Positions 1 to 11,900 of a DNA stretch of 64,000 nt are shown here, in pieces (the first letter of the stretch is position 1; each line of letters starts with the position of its first letter). Below the pieces are notes generated by a model that was given only the letters and a program-made list of their open reading frames with translations, had not been told where the DNA came from and made no database searches. Made by a program: the position numbers and the translations under genes. This DNA comes from Rotaria sp. Silwood1 (Eukaryota; Rotifera; Eurotatoria; Philodinida; Philodinidae), in the NCBI GenBank assembly GCA_905250075.1, contig CAJNOP010000098.1:456757-520756 (forward strand). Reading direction: 5' to 3'.

Positions 1-1033
1 CAAAAACTATTTGATGATGAAAGACTTTTATTGCCATGACAAGATAGCCGATGTTCGATAGTATCTATGGTAAAACAATCTCTGTGACAGGTTTTATTGT
101 CCGTTATAAAATGTAAATTTGCCGAAAAGTGTTGTACTATGAAAACTTCCAATTTTTTCTGAGTGCCAATACTTTCAAATTCTATTTCTAGAGAACATTT
201 CATCCGTTGGAACTGAAAATTTTTCCTTTCTTCCTAATCTTAGTAGGTCTATGCACTATGAAAGCATCAGCCCCATCAGTGATATCGATTGAAAAAAATT
301 GATTGCAACTTACGTGCGATACTTCTTAGAGATCCAACACAAGTCCACGGGTGAATCAGGGCTAAAATCACAACCACATTTATCTGAAAATCGTAGTATT
401 TTGCCTTAAACCTCTACTTTTTCCTTAATAAATCTCATTGAAAGTGGTAGCATTCGATAGAGCATGAAACTCTGCATCTAATACAATCAGTTAGAGACCC
501 TACACAGGGATCGAAATACTCGAATCCGATGCGCTCATTTTGTTCAACTATTGATCATTAGAGTCGACCTGTTATGATAAGTTAATTATCGAAAAGTGAA
601 CATTTTTTCACAATTAACATTGAAAATGATTTAAAGATATTTTTAATTAATTAAATAAAAATTCGACCAGTCACAATAGAATATTTAATAATTAAGCTAG
701 AAAATATTGCAAAAGATTTTTGTTAAAATGTTTTCATGCATTATTTAATATAATAATTGTTATTGATCGAAATAGATTAAATTTATTCTATACGACGGAT
801 TTATATTATTTATTAGAATTCGAGTGATAGAACAAAAAACACAAAGACCTAAGCACAATGTATTCAAAAAAAAATTGATTAAAATTATTCCAAGATAAAT
901 GAAATACAAGAAGAAAAACTTTGCATGAAGAATTAATTTAAAAAAGACCTTTCTTTGGAGGTTTCCTAAAAACAAAAGAAAAAAGAAAAAGATATTTTTT
1001 TTTTATAAAATCAAATCTGAAATAAATAAATAG
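1..1033. other. Non-coding, 3' side of septin gene
   Basis: No open frame with family resemblance or splice structure is visible here. The stretch is AT-rich, more so after about position 600, and holds only short chance frames. It lies downstream of the septin stop codon and probably includes that gene's 3' UTR. Confidence 0.5.
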
Positions 1034-3282
1034 TTACGATAGAGATATATTTTGATCATTAAATAAAGGTTTATTTAAATTTTCTTCCCATTGACGTCGA
1101 ATATTTTCAAATTCTAGACGTTTTCGTTCTATTTTTTCTTCTTCTTGTTGAATATTTAATCGAAATGTTTCTTGAGTTTTTAAAAGCTATAAAACAAACA
1201 GAAAAAAAATATATACACTTATTGAAATTAAATCGAAAAAAAAACTAAACATTTTGTTTATTTTCTTCAAGTTTTTGTAATTTTTCTTCAACCTTTGCTT
1301 GATACACATTCTCCATATCTCGAGACATTTTATCTAATCTTTCTTCTGTTTCCATTCGTTCATCTTCGATTTGTGATAATAAATTTCTATAAAAAAAAAA
1401 AAAGAAAATATTAGATAAAATCAAATAAATCTAATTGTAATCGAACTTATTAATCGAAGATGTTTGTAACGTTTTTCCATTTTTTGATTCATTTCCATGA
1501 AAAGAACTTAATTTTTTATAACGATAATTTTCATAATGAATATTATGTGTTACATCACGTAAATCATTCAAATTTGTTTTTATAATCATACTTCTTAATG
1601 CAATAAAATCACTATGAGCTTCATCTTCAACTATAAAAGGAAAAAAATATTTTACAAATGTTTTAATAATTAAAAATAAAAGAACAAAAAAATCCAACCA
1701 TCAACAGTTCCCCAAGCATATTGTCGTATTCTTGTACGTTTATTTCCACGTTCTAAAACAAAATTACTTCCAACAACAGCAAATGGAACTTTATCTTTAT
1801 AAATTTTGTTTAATTTATTTTCATCATTATTATTATAATCGGGAAATTCATAAAGTTTGATTTTTTCATTGGTTATATCTTGCATTATAGATTTTTTAAA
1901 TAAACGTAATTCATCAGATGTTAATGTATCTGCTTTTGCTATAACAGGTATTATATTAACACGATCATGAAGACGTTTCATAAATTCAATATCTAATGAT
2001 TGAAGACTAAATAAATTTATATATTTATTTTATATTTAAATAAATAAAATAAAATAAAATAAGAAAACGGAAACCTATGACCAGTTGGTGTTATAAAATA
2101 AAGACAACAATGAATACGATTATCAACAATATGTGTTTTACGAATAACTCGAGATTCAGCATTTAAATATTCTTCATATTTTGAATCAATATAATCAATA
2201 ATTGGTTGCCAACTAAAATATTTTAAATAAAAAATAAAAGAAAAATTGTAATAAATACAAACCAATTTGAATTATCAACTGAATCTCCAAAACCAGGTGT
2301 ATCCACAATAGTTAAACGTAATTGAACACCTCTTTCTTTTAAAATAATCGATGATGAATCAATAGTTACAGTTTTCTTTTTTCGATGAACTGTTGATGGA
2401 AAATCTTGACCATAAAGTTCAGTTTGAAATAATGTATTTATAAATGTTGATTTTCCCAAACCAGATTGACCTTTTAAGAGTATTTGTTTTTGTTTAAAGA
2501 AATTTATTTTAGTAAAAAAACAAAAGAAAAACAAATAATTACCAACAACCATTAAATTGAATTCAAAACCTCTTTTAATAGCTCTTCTATGAACTTGATC
2601 AGGTAATGAAACAAATCCAACATTTGAAGTTATTTCTCGAATTCTTGGTGCTGTTTGTTGTTGTTCTTTATTTGTTGAACTTATATCTGATTCTCGACGA
2701 TTTTCAATTAATTTTGATATTATTGGATTAGTTTTATTAATATTACTTGATGATATTGATGAACGATATTCACTATTTGTTAATGATAAATTTTGAAGAA
2801 GTGGAGATTGATGAAGATCATCAACTGTTATACGATATGATGGAGTTTTTACATTTGTTATTGATGATAATGGTGGAGGAGGTGGTGGTGGAGGTGGAGG
2901 TGGAGGAATACTTGGTGGTGATATACTTGATGAAGCATTAACAGATGAAGGAATAACAGATGGAGATAATGATGAAGAACTCTCAATTGGTGTTATATCA
3001 TGATTTCTATGAGTAATGAAATCATTTTTGGTTCCTATTGAATTGGGTGTTGTTGATGACGATGTTGATCGAAGATACGGTTCGGCACGACGCTAAATTA
3101 AATAAATAAATTATTTTTATTATTCTATAGAATTTTTTTTATTTTTAATTAAGAGAAAAATTAAAAAAAATCTGAAGAAAAAAATTTGATACCTTCGATC
3201 TCCATTGAATATATTTTCCTAAAGTTTCTTGAAGTAAAATCGAATCAGAAATAATATTTTTCTCATGTCCACCAATAAACAT
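1034..3282 (-). CDS. SEPT7: Septin 7-like GTPase (8 exons, about 588 aa)
   Basis: Septins are filament-forming GTPases of the cell cortex and division site. Exons on the minus strand: 3193-3282, 2543-3092, 2263-2470, 2075-2212, 1699-2006, 1447-1630, 1251-1386, 1034-1186; all introns are GT-AG and the joined frame is open for 588 codons. Seen: P-loop GQSGLGKS (about residues 214-221), DTPGFGD (270-276), AKAD (352-355), the septin element [11 protein letters not shown], and a C-terminal Glu/Lys/Gln-rich coiled coil (about 500-575). The core resembles SEPT7 more than SEPT9 (AVDNSN-like context, YEFP, VHYENYR-like end). The roughly 190-residue N-terminus is Ser/Pro-rich with a run of about ten prolines encoded near 2877-2912, and is longer than in vertebrate SEPT7. 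An acceptor-like AG sits 22 nt upstream of the ATG. The family call is firm; the subgroup is fairly sure. Confidence 0.93.
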
Positions 3283-6200
3283 ATTTTTATATTATTTTTA
3301 TTTTCTCAATAGAAATGAAAGACTAGAACAAAAAATTTTTGATCTTGAATCTAATTCGAACAAAGAATATAATTGAAGCTTTTCGTTTTTTTTTTCTTTC
3401 ATGACATATTTTAATCTTATCTACTTGATGTTGCTATTCATAGAACGTTAAATAATTTACGTGATTATAAATATATTCTCTTGGTGAAAAAAGAAGAAGA
3501 AAAAAAGAAACAAATATTATTAATTAAAATTGAAAATAAGGAAAACTAAGACATACACTTATCTGAAAATTCATAAATATTTACCGATGAGAATAATGTT
3601 TAAGCTGTTTTCAATCGAATTTGTCTATTATTTAATCATTTCTTCACTTATTATATTTAAATAAATCGTTTCGGTTCACATACAAATCAACAACTGTTAT
3701 ATCAATCAATCAAATATAGAACAAATTTTTAAAAAAGACTTCATTTCTTTTCAATAATAAAAATATTGAATTAAATCTTATATTGAAAAGTTTATCATAT
3801 AAATACATAATATGAATTAGTTGAAATGAACTTTAAATAGTTATACTTTAAAATATCAAAATATCATTCAAAAAAAAGAACTGTGATAAAATGTTAAAAT
3901 AATGAATATTTATTTGAGATGATGTAATTCTTATTTAGTTCATTATAAAAAAAGATTAACAATGTGTTAAGATCTATTCATTTCGAAATAAATGAAGAGA
4001 TTATCGCAAAAGATCGACCCACAATATCTATCATTACTATTCACAACATATCAAATATTCATTTAAGATCTTTTTCAAAACTAATTTAGATATTTTCAAT
4101 AATGGACTGAATTCAATTTTGATAAAAAAAAATTGATATATATAATTATAGTTAAATATTAATAAAGAATTAAAATTGTTAATTTTGAAAATAAAATTTG
4201 AATTAAAATGATTACTTGAGTATTTGTCTGAAATAGTTCAACATCAATTGATTTTCGAATATAAATTAAATTTGAAAAAAATAAATGACAACGATAACAA
4301 CAAGAACAACAGCTCATACTATTTCAATCACGTAGACAAATGACAAATCAGAATGGGACAAATATTATTCAAGATATAATCAGGAATAAAAAAGAAAAAA
4401 TACATGTCAAATATTCTCTTTCAGTTATTTGAAGAGTACATAGTTTTTATGTTCGTACTCTTTCGATATACAATTTAGTATTCGAAAGATTTCATTCTCA
4501 ATGATCTTTTATATTGATTCAATCGAAAAAAAAATCTATGTCAACAAACAAAAGAAGAAATATTCGTTTCAATACCTGTTGTCGTATAGTAGTCATTTTA
4601 GTTTGTGGTATACGTAACGCCATGAATGATGTTCAACAAGAAATGTCTCACCTATACAAATGTCAAGAGAAAAAGAGACAAACTTTCTTTTTCTCTTTAC
4701 AATTCTTTTATAAAAAAAAAAAAAGGAAAAAAAGTAACGATAGTCCGTGATGTAATTTCTATGTGTGTGAAGGTTATCACAATCGTCAAAAAAAAGAGAA
4801 AAACGAATTTGATACACTTTACAAATCAATCTATAAGAAGAAGGTTAGAATAAAAACAATGAGAATTAACAATAAAGAATCTATTTGGATTTACCAATGA
4901 AGAAAGAATAAAAAAGAAAAAAAAAAACGAAAACAAAAATCCATATCTCACACCTTTTTTTTTATTGATTTATATCAATAGAATTATTCGTTTTTTGTTC
5001 TCTTCTCATATCTATTTAAGTTCCAACACACGTATCATTTGAAATGTCATCACGCTTCAATAAAAAAAAAAAAAAAAGTATCGAAAAAATTTCGATCAAT
5101 ACTTTATGTTAACATATTTAATAAAGGACAAAAGTCAATTGACGGTTTTTTTTTATCATTTATACTTAAATAATCGATGTTACATTGATTATTTAAAGTA
5201 AATATTTTTTAATAAACATATTCAAATACATACATTTATTCTATTGATATTTGATTGTTTATCTGATAATATTTTATTGATTTGTTTAAATGTTGAAAGT
5301 GGATTAGTTATGTCTGATTTACTGAACTTTTTATATGTATTCATAATTTATGATTATTAATTAGAGTTTAATTTAATATCATAATAAAAACTAATAAGAT
5401 TATCTGAAAAGAAAAAAAAGACATAGAATTATATTCTATACAAATTCTCTATCGAGTTGAAAATGATGTGTGAACTGTCTTTTGTTATATTTGATGTCTC
5501 TCTCTCTCTAATGAATAGTTAATAGGAGATTAGTCGGCATCGTCTTCTCAATTATCCGGTTACATAACATTTATTTATATTCTACGACGAAAAGAAAAAA
5601 GAATATATTCAATTAGATAGAAAACGCTTTTTCTTTCTTTTTCTAATAGAAAATGTGTCAAGGACAATGAACAATTATTATCTTCACTTAATAATAAAAA
5701 AAAAAAAGAAAAAGAATTTCCATTTATTGGTTCAATATAGAGAAGATGTTATTATAAGTATCGATACCTTATTTATTTCCTGTTCATATCCGTTATGTTC
5801 TTCTATTATATTTTTTTTTTCTTATATAGAATATGAGAGAAATAATCTCAACTAAAATAGTTATATTTTCTTGTATTCATATATAAGATAGTTATGTAGT
5901 TAAAAAAAAATAACAAATTATCTATTTTGAAATTTTTTAATTTATTAATCAAGTGAAGACTAAATGAACAAATAAAAATAAAATAATATTTTCTTTTTAA
6001 ATGCATTTATCTAAATAAAAAGAAAAAAGTGAATATACTTGATTGAACAAGATTAGTTTAATAAACTCTTTCTTATTTCGACTAGAAAAAGGCATCATCT
6101 TTTGTTTATTTGCCTCAAGCATTATTTAAACAATTCGTCTGCAGTTCAACATAGTTACTTTCTTTTGTTTATAATAAAAAAAAAGAAAAAGAAACATAAA

Positions 6201-7261
6201 ATCTACTTGATAAGTAAAAGCATCGTTAAAGAAGAGAAATAAGATTGATTGATTTATATAAGCATAGACAAATGGCATCTATTTTATCGTTGATTTATAT
6301 GTATTAAAGACATCTGAACGGTCTCGTAGAAAAAAAAAGGCAATAACAAAGGTCAAATAGCAGATCGATGTATAATTGATAAATAAATGTATTCAGTATA
6401 CCAGTTATCTGTTTCTTTAAGAATATTGTCCAACAAAAAAAAAGAGGAGATAAAATCAATTTTGATGAATATAAAAACGAAGTAAGAAAATTTTTTCACT
6501 TGTTTGAAATAACTATGTTAAAATGTGTCATTTATCGATAAAATAATCAATCTATAATATTCTCAATCGATTAAGAATCATATGAATAAATACAACAAGA
6601 AATAATTCCTTTAAAATATTAACAAGAAACTTGCAAAAAAGCATTGTTTTTATTTAATGAAATACATGTCGAAAATTGTTTCACATTTTACATTAATTAG
6701 ACCTCAGTCAAAATACAATAGTGAACAATTTAGCCATTGGAAAAAATTTTCTCAGAGTTGATTTAACTTGTGTCGAAGATAGTTCTGCACATACATTATG
6801 AAAGAGCACTAAATTAAGATTCTAACTGACCGCTTTTCATTCTCATTGATTGCTTCTAACTGATCGAGATATTAGCAAGCACTTTCTATCAAGACTTTCA
6901 TGTCATAGATTAGAATAAATCGATACTATGTTTAGTTACAAAATTCTTTCAGATAAAATCAAATTTAAACGAAAAAGTTTTTTTTTTAATGAATAGCGAA
7001 TATTTGTCATAAATCCTCTATTGGAATTAAGACTATTTTGGATATGGATACTTGAATAGTTGCCGAAGAAGTTTGAACAAGCTTGGTATTTAATAGATCT
7101 TTATTTTAGAATGACCTCGTACGATTAGATATTTCATTGTAACCTATCCATTGGATTTGTAATTGCTTCAAACTACACAAAATGTGTTGGAATGAAGTTA
7201 ACCGAAACTTAATTGAAAACTGTTACAGTTCCAAACATTAGCTAATGTTCGACCATATTGA
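3283..7261. other. Intergenic, no gene seen
   Basis: About 4 kb of AT-rich sequence. Short frames such as 4514-4750 translate to Lys/Phe homopolymer-like peptides from poly-A/poly-T tracts and have no splice context or family resemblance. I see no RNA gene or repeat array. The proximal part probably holds the septin promoter. Confidence 0.5.
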
Positions 7262-7269
7262 ACAGTTAC
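7262..7269. repeat. Left target-site duplication (ACAGTTAC)
   Basis: Eight bases directly before the left terminus of the hAT-type element, identical to 7986-7993. Confidence 0.9.
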
Positions 7270-7985
7270 CAGAGATGGGACCGGTTCGGTTTTTAACCGA
7301 ACCGAACCGACCGACCGTAACCGAAATCGGTTCGGTTGGAGATTTTTAGAGAATTCGGTCGGTTACGTTCGGTTCGGTTAGAGACTTTTTCGGTTACGGT
7401 CGGTTCGGTTAGAAATTTTAAAAAATTCGGTCGGTTATGTTCGGTTCGGTTAGAAAGAATCAACATAATCGTTTCATTTGAGTTCAATGGACTTTTTCAG
7501 TGAAACATAAGAAGAAAAAAGAATATAATCGTACAACAACTAGCTGTTGCTCGCAACGCGGATTATCTCACATATTTTTAAAATTTGCCCTGAGAGGTAA
7601 GGAAGTTATAATACAGTAAGGGGATTCAATAAATAATCTTTCTTCGTTACTTTCTCTAGATGTTGATTGCTCATAGTTGCTACTGTTTGATTTGTTGTTG
7701 CTAATTTATAAAGCACTAATACCCTAACTAAAATAAGCTAAACTTCGCTTTCTCTAAACTCGGTTCGATTACGAAATTTTTGAAATTCGGTCGGTTACGG
7801 TCGGTTCGGTTAGAAATTTTTAAATATTCGGTCGGTTACATTCGGTTCGGTTAGAGATTTTTTCGGTTACGGTCGGTTCGGTTAGAAATTTTAAAAAATT
7901 CGGTCGGTTACGTTCGGTTCGGTTAGAGATTTTTTCGGTTACGGTCGGTTCGGTTTGGCAAAAATGCCAACCGATCCCACTTCTG
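7270..7985. mobile_element. Non-autonomous hAT-type element with (TTCGG)-rich arrays
   Basis: The left end begins CAGAGATGGGACCGGTT and the reverse complement of the right end begins CAGAAGTGGGATCGGTT, giving imperfect terminal inverted repeats. A perfect 8-bp direct duplication ACAGTTAC flanks both ends, as hAT transposition produces. Inside each end lies a small subterminal hairpin (CGGTTTTTAACCG on the left, GGCATTTTTGCC on the right). The interior has two arrays of degenerate CGGTTCGGTTA / CGGTCGGTTACGG units spaced by AT-rich linkers (about 7290-7455 and 7760-7950) around a non-repetitive centre (about 7465-7755). No transposase frame is present, so any movement needed a helper. The AT-rich genome makes the CpG-rich arrays stand out. 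Confidence 0.88.
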
Positions 7986-7993
7986 ACAGTTAC
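7986..7993. repeat. Right target-site duplication (ACAGTTAC)
   Basis: Perfect copy of 7262-7269 immediately after the right terminus of the hAT-type element. Confidence 0.9.
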
Positions 7994-8909
7994 AGGATAG
8001 ATGAAGTGTTTTTGTCAAGGAAAATCTGATATGAATAAAAATTTAAATAAATATATCCTATCATTTTAGGAATAAAGTTCATACGATTGATCGTCGAAAA
8101 TGATTGAACAACTCATATTCAAAAATTTATAGTCAACGATTAGTTTATTTCTGTAAGATAATCGTCAATATTTTCAAAGATATGTGTAGACTAGACTCTA
8201 CTCACAATAAAAATAATCCCAAAAAAAAACTCGATTATCATATTAAGGTCGGATATCAGATTGAGATTGAAAAAACAAAATTTCAATGTTTGATTTTCAT
8301 TGAATCTTGGTTCAATTTAAGTCATTTGTTTATGTGTCTCAATGACATATTCATTGAAACAATTTCTTTGTATGTATATTTATGTGAATGGGTAAAAATT
8401 TCTTATTTCTAGATTGTTTCATTGAATCAAACATTGATGTTTGATATTAATGATAGAAATCTTGAGATGCAACAGTAAGAATAAGTTAATAGATTAAAAA
8501 GAAAATTTTATTGAAAAAACTTATAAGAGAATATTCAATCATAATAATATGTATTTCTTTTTAATTCTATATAAAATTCAATGCAATGAATTTGTAATAA
8601 AACTAAAAAGAAAAGGACTAAAGATACTTCTATCTAGATATTCGATAATTTCAAATACATAATGAAATAAAATAAAAATCGTTTTATGTTACAATAGATA
8701 GTGAATAACAAAGTAAAATTTAAAAATGAGGAAAACTGTTTTATTGAGAAAAAAAAGAACCTTGAATAGTTAATAATAGAAAAGCAAACATAGTTTTAAT
8801 GTAATATATCTTAATGGCAGAAATAAAATGTATGATGTAAGTTTCAAAAAAAAAAAAAAGAAAAAGAAAAGAAAACAAATATGAAGATAATTGTTAATTG
8901 ATGAAATAA
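7994..8909. other. Intergenic, no supported gene
   Basis: Lies between the hAT-type element and the acyl-CoA synthetase stop codon. The 102-codon frame at 8104-8412 has no recognisable domain, no splice context and a composition like the surrounding non-coding DNA, so I do not call it a gene. Confidence 0.45.
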
Positions 8910-11900
8910 TTATAGATCTTTTTTAATTGAATCACTATTTTCAGTAATGTTTTGTGCAATATCAGTTCGATTTTCATTTGATTTTTTATCATCAATTGAT
9001 TTATGTTTTGAATTATTTTCTGATGTTTTATTCTCATTTGTTAATTGATTTTTATTTTGTGTTGGTCTTTTTTTTTCGGTATTTGATTTTTCTTTTTTAT
9101 CTTGATAAAGATCTTCAATATCATCTTTATATTTTTGTTCAATAGCTTTTCGTTTTAATTTTAATGCATCAGTAACAAGACCTGTTTCAGGTGTCCATGC
9201 TTCAAGTACAATTTTGATTCGTTGAGGAGTTTCAAATCTTTCAATTCCAGCTTTCTTACAAGCATCTTGAACTTCTTTAAGAATTTGTTCAACAAAGTCT
9301 TCGTTGTCAACTAATTTTTGCCACTCTTTTTCATCAAAATGTCTTTCTGTATAATTCTATATTCAACAAAAAAAAACAACAAATTAAATTTTTTTTTAAA
9401 TTAAGGGGAAAAAATATGCGATAGAATTATTTTAGAAAAGAATTTTTGATAAACGAACAATGAAATATTTCCATTGGTTTTTTTATATTTCTATTTAAAC
9501 GAGATATAAATGATTATCACTCAAACAAAAAAGAAAGAAAATCATTGAAACGAATCGATTTCGAGGAAAAAAAAGAGATTCGACTTATGCCCCTCCCCTC
9601 AAAAAAGTCATTTTTCACTAGAATCATCGAAATTGAGATAAATTCATGGAGAAATAGCCCGTCGTCTGCTCTTTTATACGCGATAATAATTTTTATTCGG
9701 CACCTCTTTTTTTCGAAAAATTTTAGAAGATTTTCCTCACTCCCCTATTCGAAAAACAAGCGGTTTTTATAAAAAAAAAACCGAAAAATCATTTTTCGTT
9801 TTTCTCAAAACGTGAGTACAATAACGTATCTCCAGCAGAAGTCTATTACAGTAAAACATAAAGCCAAATATTTTTTTTTGTTTGAAAGCTCGTGACTAGG
9901 GTCGATGGTCGCCCTCTCTTTTTAACATAAGCTCTTTATTATCAAATAAGAAAACATCTTTATAGAAACAGCGCCATTTTTTTAGGGGTTTTTTTGAGTC
10001 ATTGAACTTGTCATCTCTCTTTTTCGTTTAAAAAGTAAGAATTTTAAAAAAAGGGCGACCATAGTCCCTACCCCCCAGACACGAGCTTTCAAACAAAAAA
10101 AATTTAAATATATAGAATGAAGGCCCACAGAGAAATCGTGAAGATACTGATGCGCTATTTTTGATCCATGTTTGGTAAATATCTCTGTCAAACGTCATGG
10201 TATAGGGCTGAAAATTTTACCATAGCCATGGTTCATCAGCCCCAACATATCCTGAAAGTTTCAGGCAATTTGGATGTTCCTGGACTGAGATCGATTTTTG
10301 AGGAGGGGGGGCTTATGTCGAATTGAAATTCTATCAATGATATAAATATTAAAATAATTGAATAAAAAAATCTTTAATTAAAAATTGAATTTAATATAAA
10401 TAATAATTGAAATAAACTTACAGACATTTGTTTTGTATTTGGACAAATAAGTGCAACTGTATATTCTGCTGAATGTGATGCACATAGACAACTATTTTCA
10501 ATTATAGGAACTTTACTTATTGCCATTTCAACTTTTGTTAATGAAACATATTCTCCACCACGCAATTTAACCAAATCTTTTTTTCTATCTAAATGTTTGT
10601 TTGTTATTTTTTTTATGTAAATTTAAAAATAATAAAAAAAAAATAGAAAATAAAACGAACCAATAATTTTAATTGTTCCATCAGGAAATACTTCTCCAAT
10701 ATCTCCTGTTGAAAAATATCTTTGTCCATCAATTAATTTAAAATTAACATTTTCTTTAGCTGCATCAGCAAAATATCCATCAGCAACAACTTTTCCACCA
10801 ATAAGAATTTCTCCACGTGGATTTGGTTTATCTGTATTTTTATATTGACCTTCATCCCAATTTTCTAAACGAATTTCACATGAAACAAGTGGATAACCTG
10901 CACGACCAATCGTTATATCATATCCTTAAGAGAAAAAAAAATACACAAAAATTTTAATATAATATCATTAAGAATAAATTTCGATACAAACGATCAGCAA
11001 TAGTTCCAGCTGCACATGTTTCAGTAAGACCATAACCTTGAAAAAGTGTAACACAAAGTGCAGCTTGAACAAAAAGTTGAGTATCTTCACTTAAAACAGC
11101 TCCACCACATAACATGGTTTTAACTCGACCACCAAGAACCAATTGATTAAAACGAGAAAATATTAATCTAAACATACATATATGTTTATTTAAATTAGAA
11201 AAAAAAAGTCTATCAATAATATATAACCGATCAAGATTTGGACTTTCAAGACCAAGTTCTAAACGTTTAACTTTCATTTTATATGATAAATGAAATAATT
11301 GACGTTGAATAAAATTTGATTGATTAATTTTTTCATTAACTGCCTTATGAACACGATCAAGAATTGTCTATTTTTAAATAAATATTATTTAGAAAAAAAT
11401 AAAAATAAATAAAATTTCGATTTGTTTTTTATTTATACTTACAGGTACACAACACATTAAATGTGGTCGAAGAACTTGTAAATCTCCTTTTTGACCACGT
11501 TTTATAGCTGTTGATTGATCAGTTAACGTTTGAGGTGATGAATAACCACATTTAATACCCAAATAAAATACAAGAATTTCTATTTAAATATTAATAATTA
11601 AAACATTTTATTTTTCAAATAAATAAACAAACCACAACAAAGTTCAAGAATATGAGCCAGTGGTAAATAAGCTATATATACATCATTATCAACATCAACC
11701 ATGGGAAAAACACGTTCTTTTTGACCAGTCATTGCAGCAACGATATTTTCATGTTTTATTAATACACCTACACATTTAGAATAAATAGATTTACTTTCTT
11801 TTATAAGACAAATTATATTTTTTGTTTAGATTAATTAATAAAAAGTCTTTTTAAAGACGTTTAAAATAAATGAGCAGATTCTGACAAACGAAAAATTGAT

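Noticed and set aside
4514-4853. Overlapping short frames on both strands
   Set aside because: Lys/Phe-rich translations of poly-A/poly-T tracts with no family resemblance.
8104-8412. 102-codon plus-strand frame
   Set aside because: No domain, no splice signals, composition of non-coding DNA.
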